Assembly (NCBI GenBank): GCA_029939875.1
Contig: JAOZSC010000005.1
Coordinates: 1-19,685, forward strand
DNA from: Desulfobacterales bacterium
GTDB lineage: Bacteria > Desulfobacterota > Desulfobacteria > Desulfobacterales > JAFDCJ01
DNA length: 19,685 nt
Direction of reading: 5' to 3'
Positions 7,254 through 15,117 of the stretch are shown one piece after another (positions within the stretch are counted from its first letter, which is position 1; each line of letters begins with the position of its first letter). The notes beneath the pieces are model-generated. The model saw nothing but the letters and a program-made list of their open reading frames with translations, was not told the origin of the DNA and made no database searches. The translations under genes and the position numbers were made by a program.

Positions 7254-7997
7254 ATGATTCAACTGGAGGCCGTGTCGAAAAGTTTTGGTGAGGTGGCCGC
7301 GGTTAGCGATGTCACCCTTAATATCCGCCGGGGGGATACGGTCGGTCTGGTGGGTTCCGACGGTGCCGGCAAAACGACACTGCTGCGCCTGGTGGCCGGC
7401 ATGATCCTGCCCGGCGAGGGCCGCATTTACGTGGGAGGCCTGGATGCCGTCGGGCAGCGCTCCCGGGTCAAGGAATTGATCGGCTATATGCCCCAGCGCT
7501 TCGGCCTGTACCCGGATCTGAGCGTGGGTGAAAACCTGGATTTTTTCCTGGACATTTTCAGTATTTACGGAAAGGAACGCACCCGGCGGCGACAGCGTTA
7601 CCTGGGATTTTCAAATCTGCTGCCTTTTGTGGATCGCCGGGCCGGGGACCTTTCCGGTGGGATGAAGCAAAAGCTCGGCCTGGCCTGTGTGCTGGTGCAC
7701 CAGCCCGATGTGCTGATCTTAGATGAGCCCACTAATGGAGTGGATCCGGTGTCGCGGCAGGAATTCTGGAACATCCTGGCGGAAATGCGAAAAAACGGCA
7801 TGACTATTTTTGTATCCACGGCTTACCTGGATGAGGGTGAAAAATGTGACCGCCTGATGCTCATGCACAATGCCCGCATTCTGACCACCGACACACCTGC
7901 CCGGATACAGGCCGGTTTTGACAATCTGGAAGAGGCAATGATCCACCGCATTCTGGCTGCTGACACTACATTGGCCGAGGACCGCTTTGGAACCTAA
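7254..7997 (+). CDS. ABC transporter ATP-binding protein 1 (N-terminal half of a split YbhF)
   Basis: A 247-residue nucleotide-binding domain for the ABC-2 exporter. Walker A is GSDGAGKTT (34-42), with Asp where GPNGAGK is usual, as I recall for the first domain of YbhF. The Q-loop is Q81 (YMPQRFGLYPDLS), the signature is canonical LSGGMKQK (133-140) and Walker B is VLILDEP (D157-E158). The switch histidine is missing: the motif reads VSTAYLDE with Ala190. It should pair with the next gene's product. The start is uncertain: ATG 7254 begins right at the conserved MIQLEAVSKSFG; in-frame GTG 7239 or ATG 7185 (overlapping the adaptor gene) would add residues with no ABC similarity. Confidence 0.9.
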   Translation: MIQLEAVSKSFGEVAAVSDVTLNIRRGDTVGLVGSDGAGKTTLLRLVAGMILPGEGRIYVGGLDAVGQRSRVKELIGYMPQRFGLYPDLSVGENLDFFLDIFSIYGKERTRRRQRYLGFSNLLPFVDRRAGDLSGGMKQKLGLACVLVHQPDVLILDEPTNGVDPVSRQEFWNILAEMRKNGMTIFVSTAYLDEGEKCDRLMLMHNARILTTDTPARIQAGFDNLEEAMIHRILAADTTLAEDRFGT

Positions 7998-8727
7998 CGC
8001 CGTCAGGGTGAAGAAGTTGAGCAAAACCTTCGGCGATTTTATCGCCGTCGACCACATCTCCTTTGCTGTCAAGCGCGGTGAGATTTTTGGTTTTCTGGGC
8101 CCCAACGGCGCCGGCAAGTCCACCACCATTCGCATGCTTTGCGGGATCATCGCCCCCAGCAGCGGCTCCGGCCAGGTGGCCGGGCTGGATATTTTTACCC
8201 ACCCTGAACAGATCAAACAGAGCATCGGTTACATGTCCCAAAAGTTTTCGCTTTACCTGGACATGACCCCGCTGGAAAATATTCGCTTCTACCTGGGCAT
8301 ATATAATGTTGCTGCCCGTCTGTGGCCGGAACGCACTCGCTGGGTGCTGGAAACCACCCGTTTAAACCCGGTTCGCGACCGACTGACCCGGGAGTTGCCG
8401 CCGGGCTGGCGCCAGCGGCTGGCCCTGGGCTGTGCGTTGCTGCACCGGCCGAAAATTTTATTTCTCGATGAGCCCACCTCCGGGGTGGATCCCATCACGC
8501 GCCGGCACTTCTGGGAGTTTATCCAACAGCTGGCCGGCCAGGGGGTCACGGTCTTTGTCACCACACATTACATGGAAGAAGCCCGGCACTGCAACCGGGT
8601 GATTTTGATCAATGCCGGCAAAATTGTGGCCGGCGGATCCCCGGCTGAAATCATTGCCGGCCTGTTTCCGGACCGGCCCACAGCGGATCTCAATGATGCC
8701 TTTATCAAACTGGTGGGGGCGCCATGA
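7987..8727 (+). CDS. ABC transporter ATP-binding protein 2 (C-terminal half of a split YbhF)
   Basis: A 246-residue nucleotide-binding domain. Walker A is GPNGAGKST (38-46), the Q-loop is Q85, Walker B is ILFLDEP (D161-E162) and the switch histidine H194 is present (VTTHYMEE). The signature is degenerate: LPPGWRQRLAL (137-147) replaces LSGGQ, as in the second half of YbhF. Together with the preceding ATPase, one composite ATP site (this Walker A/B/His plus the other LSGG) is canonical and the other is defective. Translation starts at TTG 7987, with GAGGA 5 nt upstream, overlapping the previous gene by 11 nt; its stop overlaps the next gene by ATGA. A GTG at 8008 is an alternative start. Confidence 0.9.
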   Translation: MEPNAVRVKKLSKTFGDFIAVDHISFAVKRGEIFGFLGPNGAGKSTTIRMLCGIIAPSSGSGQVAGLDIFTHPEQIKQSIGYMSQKFSLYLDMTPLENIRFYLGIYNVAARLWPERTRWVLETTRLNPVRDRLTRELPPGWRQRLALGCALLHRPKILFLDEPTSGVDPITRRHFWEFIQQLAGQGVTVFVTTHYMEEARHCNRVILINAGKIVAGGSPAEIIAGLFPDRPTADLNDAFIKLVGAP

Positions 8728-9857
8728 ACCTGCGAAAAGTACAGGCAGTGGCCAGGAAAGAGTATTACCATCTCATCCGGGATTTTCGTAGTCTTTACCT
8801 GGCGTTTTTTATCCCCTTGCTGCTGATCCTGCTTTTTGGCTATGCCCTCAGCCTGGATGTGGAAAATGTCACCACCGTGGTCGTTGATCAGGACCAGACG
8901 ACCCAAAGTCGTGACTTTATCCACAAGCTGGACGCATCGGCCTATTTTAACGTCATCGCTCACCTGGCCGACACGGCTGCCGTTATCCGGTATCTGGACC
9001 ACAACCGGGCGCTGCTGGGAATCGTTATTCCGCCGGACTGGACCGAAAACCTTCAGGCGGATCGGCCCTCCCCACTGCAGGTGATCATCGACGGCAGTGA
9101 CCCCAATTTTGCCGGCATCACCCGGGGCTACATCACGGCGTTTATCGCGCGTGCCAATCGCCGGCAGCTGCTGGAATTTCTCAACCGGCAGGGCAAAGAG
9201 GAAATCCGGCCCCCGGTGCAGGGCCGCATCCGCGTGTGGTTTAATGAAGACCTGGAAAGCCGCAATTTCATCGTGCCGGGCATTGTGGCGCTGATCCTGA
9301 TGATTGTCGGTGCGCTGCTGACGTCGCTGGTGGTTGCCCGGGAATACGAAAACGGCACCATGGAAACCATCCGGTCCCTGCCGCTGGGGGCGGCTGAATT
9401 TCTGGCCGGCAAGGCGCTGCCGTATTTTTTCATCGGCATGGCCGATGTGCTGGTGGCCATTTTAATGGGACAGCTGCTGTTCGGGGTGGTGATGAAATCC
9501 AGCTTCTGGCTGATGGTCAGCGCCTCATCCATTTACCTGGGGGTTGCCTTGGGAATTGGGTTGCTCATTTCCACGTTGACCAAATCCCAGCTGGTGGCCA
9601 ATCAGCTGGCTATCCTGGTGACTTATCTGCCGTCGCTGCTGCTTTCCAATTTCGTTTTTCCGGTGGAAAATATGCCGCCGGTTCTCAAGCTGGTCACGCG
9701 CATCGTGCCGGCCACCTATTATATCGACATTCTCAACGGGTTGTACCTGCGCAACCTGGATTTCTGGCACCTGTGGCCCAGCTATCTCATTTTGGCGGCC
9801 ATGCTTTTCTTTCTGGGCACTGCGAACTTGCTGGTGTTGAAAAGGGAGGGCCTGTGA
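8724..9857 (+). CDS. ABC-2 type permease (YbhS/YbhR-like), first copy
   Basis: A 377-residue inner-membrane permease with the ABC-2 export architecture. The N-terminal cytoplasmic segment (RKEYYHLIRDFRSL) leads to a transmembrane helix (about 25-43, FFIPLLLILLFGYALSL). A large periplasmic domain follows (about 45-185). A five-helix C-terminal block then starts with FIVPGIVALILMIVGALLTSLV and includes the EYENGTMETIRSLPL coupling segment. It starts at ATG 8724, overlapping the upstream ATPase by 4 nt, and is followed after 1 nt by the second permease, with which it should form the heterodimeric pore. Drugs, bile-type compounds or lipids are typical substrates of this class; none can be assigned here. 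Confidence 0.92.
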   Translation: MNLRKVQAVARKEYYHLIRDFRSLYLAFFIPLLLILLFGYALSLDVENVTTVVVDQDQTTQSRDFIHKLDASAYFNVIAHLADTAAVIRYLDHNRALLGIVIPPDWTENLQADRPSPLQVIIDGSDPNFAGITRGYITAFIARANRRQLLEFLNRQGKEEIRPPVQGRIRVWFNEDLESRNFIVPGIVALILMIVGALLTSLVVAREYENGTMETIRSLPLGAAEFLAGKALPYFFIGMADVLVAILMGQLLFGVVMKSSFWLMVSASSIYLGVALGIGLLISTLTKSQLVANQLAILVTYLPSLLLSNFVFPVENMPPVLKLVTRIVPATYYIDILNGLYLRNLDFWHLWPSYLILAAMLFFLGTANLLVLKREGL

Positions 9858-9858
9858 T

Positions 9859-10980
9859 ATGAGCTGGCTCAGGGTGCGGGAGCTGGTCCGCAAGGAATTT
9901 ATCCAGCTGTTTCGGGACAAGAAAAACCGGCCGCTGCTGCTCATCGCGCCGCTGATCCAGCTAATCGTCTTCGGCTACGTGGTCACCACCGATGTGCGTG
10001 ACATCCGGGTGGGGGTGCTGGATCAATCCCGCACGGCGGAAAGTCGCCGGCTGATCGATGCCATCGCCGGCAACAAGACCTTTCGCATTACCCATGTGGT
10101 GGATCATCCTCGGGATCTTGACCGCCTGCTGATGAAACGTCAAATCAACATGGCCGTGAAAATTCCACCGGATTTCAGCAACCGCATCCGAAAGGGCCAG
10201 ACCGCCGAGGTTCAGATCCTGGTGGACGGGTCCATGAGCAATATGGCTTCGGTGAGAATTGCGTATACCTCCACCGTGCTGGACAACTTCAACAGCCGGC
10301 TGATCCGGGAGCTGTATGCCCGCAGAATCGACTATGGGCAGATAGACGGCCGCATCCGAACCTGGTACAATCCCAACCTGGACAGCCAGTATTTCTATGT
10401 GCCCGCCATCGTGGCATTTCTGGTGATGCTGCTCTCCCTGCTGTTTACCTCCATGGCCATTGTCCGGGAAAAAGAGGCGGGCACCATGGAGCAGTTGATC
10501 GTCACGCCGCTCAAAGCCTTTGAACTGATTCTGGGCAAGACCATCCCCTTTATCATCATTGCCCAGGCCCAGATGGTGATGGTGATTGTTTTCGCAATTT
10601 TGTGGTTTAAAATTCCCATGGCGGGCAGCGCCTGGCTGCTGATGGGGGCCACCGGCGTTTTTTTGCTCAGCACCCTGGGAATCGGCCTTTTTATTTCCAC
10701 GGTTTCGCGCACCCAGCAGCAGGCCATGATGACCAACTTTTTTTTCATCATGCCGTTTTTCATGCTCAGCGGCTTTGTTTTTCCCATTGCCAACATGCCC
10801 ACCGTGGTACAGTGGTTTACCTACTTAAATCCCCTGCGCTATTTTCTGATCATCATCCGGGGTATTTTTCTCAAAAATGCGGGTTTTGAGATCTTGTGGC
10901 CCCAGTTTGCCGCCCTGGCGATCCTGGGCGCGATTGTCTTCACAGGGGCCGTCAACCGTTTCCGGAAACGGCTGGACTAA
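9859..10980 (+). CDS. ABC-2 type permease (YbhS/YbhR-like), second copy
   Basis: A 373-residue paralogue of the preceding permease with the same plan: cytoplasmic RKEFIQLFRDKKNR, first helix (about 28-45, LLLIAPLIQLIVFGYVVTT), periplasmic domain, then FYVPAIVAFLVMLLSLLFTSMAIV and four more helices, with EKEAGTMEQLIVTPL as coupling segment. GGGAGGG, about 10 nt before its ATG, lies inside the end of the upstream gene. It is the last gene of the exporter operon; no convincing intrinsic terminator follows, only a weak GTATT/AATAC hairpin near 10987-11000. Confidence 0.92.
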   Translation: MSWLRVRELVRKEFIQLFRDKKNRPLLLIAPLIQLIVFGYVVTTDVRDIRVGVLDQSRTAESRRLIDAIAGNKTFRITHVVDHPRDLDRLLMKRQINMAVKIPPDFSNRIRKGQTAEVQILVDGSMSNMASVRIAYTSTVLDNFNSRLIRELYARRIDYGQIDGRIRTWYNPNLDSQYFYVPAIVAFLVMLLSLLFTSMAIVREKEAGTMEQLIVTPLKAFELILGKTIPFIIIAQAQMVMVIVFAILWFKIPMAGSAWLLMGATGVFLLSTLGIGLFISTVSRTQQQAMMTNFFFIMPFFMLSGFVFPIANMPTVVQWFTYLNPLRYFLIIIRGIFLKNAGFEILWPQFAALAILGAIVFTGAVNRFRKRLD

Positions 10981-11030
10981 GTGCATGTATTCACAAATAC
11001 TGTTACGCTTTCCGGGTTTTTTTAATTAAT

Positions 11031-11138
11031 CGCAGAGAGCGAGCGACAAAATACTTTGGCCGTTCCCGGCGGCCTGTCGGGTCGTAGCTCGAAGATCGAA
11101 GGCTGAAGTCGGTAAATATTTTTTAGTCTCTCTCTGCG
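11031..11138. repeat. Intergenic inverted repeat (CGCAGAGAG arms)
   Basis: CGCAGAGAG (11031-11039) and CTCTCTGCG (11130-11138) are perfect inverted copies 90 nt apart. The right arm continues into GTGCTCAGCGAGCTCTGCGGTGA (stretch 11139-11160), a second partial copy of the TCTGCG theme. This resembles dispersed CGCAGAG-type intergenic elements; a genome-wide count is needed to confirm it. Confidence 0.45.
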
Positions 11139-11230
11139 TGCTCAGCGAGCTCTGCGGTGAGTTTTTTTATATGGCATCGTATTGATGAAATTGTGTACTA
11201 AGCAACATTAAGGTTAAATCTGAATTTTCA

Positions 11231-11259
11231 TTGACCTGGAATCCGGGAAAGTATATTTT
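11231..11259 (+). promoter_or_regulatory. Candidate sigma-70-type promoter upstream of the hybrid kinase
   Basis: TTGACC (11231-11236), a 17-nt spacer and TATTTT (11254-11259), or TATATT at 11252 with a 15-nt spacer. It lies about 180 bp before the kinase start, so the REP doublet would fall in the leader RNA. No -24/-12 element was found here. Confidence 0.4.
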
Positions 11260-11299
11260 TATTAAATCCGGTTATCTGAAAAGAACAAGTTGTATTGGT

Positions 11300-11357
11300 T
11301 GTGGGAGCGGCGTTCAGCCGCGAAATTAAATGATCGCGGCTGAAAACCGCTCCCACA
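11300..11357. repeat. REP doublet (REPIN-like element)
   Basis: TGTGGGAGCGG and CAGCCGCGA are followed by a 10-nt spacer and then TCGCGGCTG and CCGCTCCCACA. The two REP-type units are thus in inverted orientation and form a 58-nt near-perfect hairpin with 4-nt internal mismatches (CGTT/AAAA). The unit resembles the GTGGGAGCGGCTTCAGCCGCGA-type REPs mobilised by RAYT (TnpA-REP) transposases. There is no RAYT gene in the window. Confidence 0.8.
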
Positions 11358-11436
11358 GGAAGTTTTTATGGTAACTTGGGCTTTGCGGATAAGCGCCTTA
11401 TTAAATTATCACCATCATAGCATCAGGGAACGATTT

Positions 11437-12984
11437 ATGACCGGGCTGTCTGACTGGAAAATCGTTTTAATCGACGATGAGGAGGATATCCGGGATGTTT
11501 TGACCATGGCGCTGGAAGATGCCGGCTATGAGGTTCAATCCGCCGCCGATGGCCAATCCGGTATCCGTTTGTGCAAAACCGTGTCCCCACAGATTGTCAT
11601 CACCGACATTCGCATGCCGGGTATGGACGGCCTGCAGGTGCTGGAAGCCCTTAAACAGGCAGATCCCGACATTGAAGTCATCGTGGCGACGGCTTTCGGG
11701 GAGATGGATCTGGCCATCCGGGCGCTTCAGCTGGACGCCTCGGATTTTATCACCAAACCCATCAGCGATGAAGCACTTCATCTGGCCCTGGAGCGTGCCC
11801 GACAGCGTTACACGTCAAAAAAACAGCTCAAGGATTACACCGGTCTGCTGGAAAAAGAAAAGGCTGAAACTATCCAGCAGTTATTGAAAAACATCAGCTT
11901 CCAGCGAAATCTCGTTGAAAATTCCATGGACGGTATTCTGGGGTGCGACGAGCGCGATCGGGTTGTGATTTACAATCACAGCATGGAACTGCTGGTTGGC
12001 TATCAGAAAGCCGAGGTGATCAACCGGATGGCCCTGGAGCAATTTGTTGCCCCGGACGAAGCCCTGCGGTTGAAAGAGGCCCTGGCCTCAGACGGGTACG
12101 GCGGCGAAAACCGGCTTTTTCTGTTTGAAACCCACCTGCAGGATAAATCCGGCCGGAAAGTTCCCGTCCAGGTTTCGGCCGCCGTCCTGTTTACCAATGG
12201 ACGGCCGGCAGGGCGGGTGTGTTTTTTCCGGGATTTGCGTGAAATCCGAAAGCTGGAACGGGAAGTTACCGATCCGGCCCGTATCCTGCATCAGGATAAA
12301 ATGATGTCCCTGGGCAGGCTGGCCGCCAGCGTGGTGCATGAAATCAACAACCCTCTGTCCGGAATTCTGAACTACCTGCGTCTGATGAGCCGTATTCTGC
12401 GTCAGGGCCGACTGTCCGAGGACCACCACCGCAAATTTACGCGTTACCTGGAGCTGGTGGAAGCTGAAACCGACCGTTGCTCCCGGATTGTATCCAACCT
12501 GCTCAGTTTTTCCCGGCTGTCTCCGCCGAATATCGAGGCCGTTGCCGTTGACGAATTGCTGCAGCGTTGCATGATGTTGAGCCGGCACAAGTTGGAACTG
12601 AGCAACATTCGCCTTGAATCCCGGACCCCGGAAAATCTACCGGCGGTGGAAGGTGATTTCAACCAGCTGCAGCAGTGTGTGATCAACCTGATTTTTAATG
12701 CCATCGACGCCATGCCCGGTGGCGGCACATTACATCTTGAAGCGGCGCTGGATGAACAGCAGTCCATGGTGGCTATCACGGTGCGTGATACCGGACCCGG
12801 GATATCCCCGGAAGACACGGCACACATTTTTGAACCTTTTTTTACCACCAAACAGGAAGGGCACGGGGTGGGACTCGGTCTTGCCACGGTGTACGGAATT
12901 ATGCAGCGGCACAAGGGCACGGTGGATGTCACCAGCCGGCCGGGGCAGGGGGCGGCTTTTATACTCCGCGTGCCAACGGTGTGA
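11437..12984 (+). CDS. Receiver-PAS-histidine kinase (soluble)
   Basis: A 515-residue cytoplasmic kinase. The N-terminal receiver (8-125) has D13-D14, phospho-acceptor D57 (ITDIRMPG), T85 and K107. A short coiled coil follows (125-155), then a PAS domain (about 156-270; LVENSMDGILGCDERDRVVIYN). The phospho-acceptor box is SVVHEINNPLSG with H301, and the HATPase has N-box CVINLIFNAIDAM, G1 DTGPGI and G2 GVGLGLA. The receiver precedes the kinase core, so it probably tunes the kinase or receives phosphate from another system. ATG 11437 has CAGGGAA upstream and begins just before the receiver. Only 22 bp separate it from the sigma-54 activator, so the two are probably co-transcribed. Confidence 0.93.
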   Translation: MTGLSDWKIVLIDDEEDIRDVLTMALEDAGYEVQSAADGQSGIRLCKTVSPQIVITDIRMPGMDGLQVLEALKQADPDIEVIVATAFGEMDLAIRALQLDASDFITKPISDEALHLALERARQRYTSKKQLKDYTGLLEKEKAETIQQLLKNISFQRNLVENSMDGILGCDERDRVVIYNHSMELLVGYQKAEVINRMALEQFVAPDEALRLKEALASDGYGGENRLFLFETHLQDKSGRKVPVQVSAAVLFTNGRPAGRVCFFRDLREIRKLEREVTDPARILHQDKMMSLGRLAASVVHEINNPLSGILNYLRLMSRILRQGRLSEDHHRKFTRYLELVEAETDRCSRIVSNLLSFSRLSPPNIEAVAVDELLQRCMMLSRHKLELSNIRLESRTPENLPAVEGDFNQLQQCVINLIFNAIDAMPGGGTLHLEAALDEQQSMVAITVRDTGPGISPEDTAHIFEPFFTTKQEGHGVGLGLATVYGIMQRHKGTVDVTSRPGQGAAFILRVPTV

Positions 12985-13006
12985 AGCAATTGAACCTCAA
13001 AAACCA

Positions 13007-14746
13007 ATGACCACGAAAAGAAACCATAGCAGCGCCAGCATTGCCTGTGATCAGTGGCTGCACATCCTGGATGAATTAAGCATCGGGGCCTTTATCGTGG
13101 ACGAGCACCGCCGGGTGACTGCTATCAATTACAGCGCCCAGGCGCTGATGGGGCTGAAGGCTGCTGATGTCATCGGCCGGGACTGCCGGGAGGTTTTTCT
13201 GGGGATCCCCTGCATGGTGGACTGCATGGTACCGGGGATAGGAGATTCATCACCGCAGGGGGAAACCGCTGAAATTCCGCACGGGCACGATTCGCGACGC
13301 CTGATCACCCGCCTGGCCACTCCCGTCTGCAGTCCGGATCGCCGGGTAATCGGCTGTTTGACCATTTTGCAGGACCATTCTCCGATTGCCGATCTTGTGG
13401 ACCGCATTCACTTTGAAGAACGCAGCCAGAAGATCATTCTTGACAACCTGGACATTGGTATTTTTACCGTCAACCGTGGCGGGCACATCACCTTTTTCAA
13501 TACCGGCGCTGAGAAGATCACCGGCTACGATCGTCGCCAGGTTTTAGGCAAACCCTGTTCGATTCTGTTTGACGGTAACCATTCCGAAGACCTGCACATT
13601 CTTAAAAAAGCCATTGCCGAGGATGGGGTGCGTATTATTCGGCAAGGCAAAATAGCCACCTGCGATGGTGTCGTCATACCAGTGCGGGCCAGGTGTCTGG
13701 CCTTGAAAAACGAAAAAGACGCCGTGGTAGGGGGGCTGGTCACCTTTCACGATTTGAGCCTGGTTGTGCAGCTGGACCAAGCGATTCGGGAGCGGTACAC
13801 GTTTCACGATATGATCGGCAAGGGTCCGGAGATGCAGAAGATCTTCGAGATGGTGGATGTGGTGGCGGTCACTGATGCCACGATTCTGATTGAGGGCCCT
13901 ACCGGTACTGGCAAAGATTTGCTGACTCAGATCATTCACTCCGCCAGCCGCCGGTCCGAAAAACCCCTGGTGAAAGTCAATTGCGCAGCCATCCCCGAGA
14001 ATTTGCTGGAATCCGAATTTTTCGGCTACGTGAAGGGCGCTTTCACCGGCGCGGACCGGGATAAACCGGGACGCTTCCAGGAGGCCAACGGCGGGACCAT
14101 TTTTCTGGATGAAATCGGGGAACTGCCGTTGCCTCTACAGGCCAAACTGCTGCGGGTCCTGGAAGACAAGGAGTTTTATCCCCTGGGAAGCCGGCGCACC
14201 AGCAAAGTGGATGTGCGCATTATTTCAGCCTGCAACCTTAACATGGAGCAAATGGTGGCCAAACGGCTATTCAGGGAAGACCTTTTCTACCGCCTGAATG
14301 TTTTCAGAATCGAGTTGCCCCCTTTGAAAGAGCGCCGGGTGGACCTGCCGGTGCTCATCCGCCACATTGTCCACAAGCTGTGCGCTGCACGGGGGGAGCG
14401 GCCCCGGGAAATTTCTGAAAACACCATGGAAATTTTGCTCAATTACGAATATCCTGGAAATGTCCGGGAGCTTGAAAACATTCTGGAACATGCCCTGATC
14501 GTCTGCCAGGATGAGAAAATAAAGCGCCGGCATCTTCCGGCCTACCTCCAAAAGCAAAATGCCGCCCGCCAGCTCAAATCACCGCCCGACCAAAACATGG
14601 GTGCTGCATCCGGCGATGGGGAGCGTGAAAAAATTCTCAATACGCTTCGGCAGTACAACTGGCACCGCCAGAAAACAGCCAGTGCACTGGGAATGGAGCG
14701 CACCACCCTCTGGCGGAAGATGAAAAAGTTCGGCCTGGGTTCATAA
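13007..14746 (+). CDS. PAS-PAS sigma-54-dependent activator
   Basis: A 579-residue enhancer-binding protein without a receiver domain, so it probably senses a signal directly or through protein contact. PAS1 (about 16-120) contains the cysteines C60, C69 and C73 in CREVFLGIPCMVDC. PAS2 spans about 140-255 (NLDIGIFTVNRGGHITFFN). The AAA+ domain (about 265-500) has Walker A EGPTGTGKD (296-304), GAFTGA (344-349) and Walker B GTIFLDEIGELPL. The Fis-type HTH ends the protein (WHRQKTASALGMERTTLWRKMKKFGL). The likely target is the -24/-12 promoter at 15104-15117 with its TGTTGCA palindromes. ATG 13007 is chosen because it precedes the first PAS helix; upstream in-frame sequence overlaps the kinase gene. 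Its ribosome site is weak, so translation may be coupled to the kinase. Confidence 0.93.
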   Translation: MTTKRNHSSASIACDQWLHILDELSIGAFIVDEHRRVTAINYSAQALMGLKAADVIGRDCREVFLGIPCMVDCMVPGIGDSSPQGETAEIPHGHDSRRLITRLATPVCSPDRRVIGCLTILQDHSPIADLVDRIHFEERSQKIILDNLDIGIFTVNRGGHITFFNTGAEKITGYDRRQVLGKPCSILFDGNHSEDLHILKKAIAEDGVRIIRQGKIATCDGVVIPVRARCLALKNEKDAVVGGLVTFHDLSLVVQLDQAIRERYTFHDMIGKGPEMQKIFEMVDVVAVTDATILIEGPTGTGKDLLTQIIHSASRRSEKPLVKVNCAAIPENLLESEFFGYVKGAFTGADRDKPGRFQEANGGTIFLDEIGELPLPLQAKLLRVLEDKEFYPLGSRRTSKVDVRIISACNLNMEQMVAKRLFREDLFYRLNVFRIELPPLKERRVDLPVLIRHIVHKLCAARGERPREISENTMEILLNYEYPGNVRELENILEHALIVCQDEKIKRRHLPAYLQKQNAARQLKSPPDQNMGAASGDGEREKILNTLRQYNWHRQKTASALGMERTTLWRKMKKFGLGS

Positions 14747-14886
14747 AGCCGGATTTTGGATTGTCTCCGCCTTTCTGTCGCCAAAGGCAACACCACCTGC
14801 TGTCTTTCCCTGATGATTCAATACCTTTGGCGGCTACCTGATCACTCCCGCTCCAACCGATCCACATTGTTTCCGAAGAGCAGCGG

Positions 14887-14931
14887 TGTTGCACGAATAT
14901 AATGGTGCAACAAATGTTGCATATTTGTTGC
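14887..14931. promoter_or_regulatory. Distal TGTTGCA site cluster, candidate enhancer
   Basis: TGTTGCA(C) at 14887-14894 is inverted at 14905-14912 as GTGCAACA (8-bp arms, 10-nt spacer). Further direct copies follow: TGTTGCA at 14915-14921 and TGTTGC at 14926-14931. It shares the heptamer with the palindrome at 14997-15019 and lies about 200 bp upstream of the -24/-12 element. Confidence 0.6.
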
Positions 14932-14996
14932 GAAGCACGAGGCAATGTATCTGTATCAGCTGTAAAACAGGAAATTCACGGTTTGATTTTTTCTAA

Positions 14997-15019
14997 GATG
15001 TTGCAACCGCTGCAACATC
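14997..15019. promoter_or_regulatory. Proximal palindrome, candidate enhancer (UAS)
   Basis: GATGTTGCA and TGCAACATC are perfect 9-bp inverted arms separated by ACCGC. The centre is about 102 bp upstream of the -24/-12 element. A TTGCA-N5-TGCAA core has the general layout of NtrC-type enhancer sites. The product of the adjacent gene (13007-14746) is the obvious candidate to bind it. Confidence 0.75.
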
Positions 15020-15079
15020 AAAGGATGTCATTCGGGCCCAGGCCAGGCTGTAAGTATTAAAATTTATTGTAAAAACAGA

Positions 15080-15097
15080 TAGATAAAATATTATCTA
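15080..15097. promoter_or_regulatory. Promoter-proximal dyad, possible operator
   Basis: TAGATAA-AATA-TTATCTA has perfect 7-bp arms and ends 6 nt before the -24 GG. Its position abutting the sigma-54 holoenzyme site suits a repressor or IHF-like bender better than an enhancer protein. As an AT-rich palindrome it could also be chance. Confidence 0.35.
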
Positions 15098-15103
15098 CCA
15101 ATC

Positions 15104-15117
15104 GGCACGGTTTATGC
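15104..15117 (+). promoter_or_regulatory. Sigma-54 (RpoN) -24/-12 promoter of the right-hand hdrA operon
   Basis: CGGCACG-GTTT-ATGCT has GG at 15104-15105 and GC at 15116-15117 with exactly 10 nt between, and GGCACG matches the -24 consensus. The predicted start near 15129 gives a leader of about 67 nt to the TTG at 15196, close to the roughly 60-nt leader of the left-hand operon. Confidence 0.82.

Larger units (their letters stand above)
10981..11436. other. 456-bp intergenic region with repeats and the probable promoter of the right-hand regulatory genes
   Basis: There is no convincing gene here. The first 180 bp hold a spaced inverted repeat (11031-11138), the next part a candidate sigma-70 promoter (11231-11259), then a REP doublet (11300-11357). 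The ATG at 11368 is in frame with the kinase but belongs to an upstream extension without receiver-domain similarity. Confidence 0.7.

Noticed and set aside
11368..11436. Upstream ATG for the receiver-PAS kinase
   Set aside because: It begins beside the REP doublet, adds non-conserved residues, and ATG 11437 has a better ribosome site next to the receiver start.
12698..13006. Upstream 103-codon extension of the sigma-54 activator
   Set aside because: It overlaps the ATPase domain of the kinase in another frame and shows no domain; ATG 13007 directly precedes the PAS domain.
14769..14788. Intrinsic terminator after the sigma-54 activator
   Set aside because: The GCCTTT/AAAGGC stem is short and no T-tract follows.
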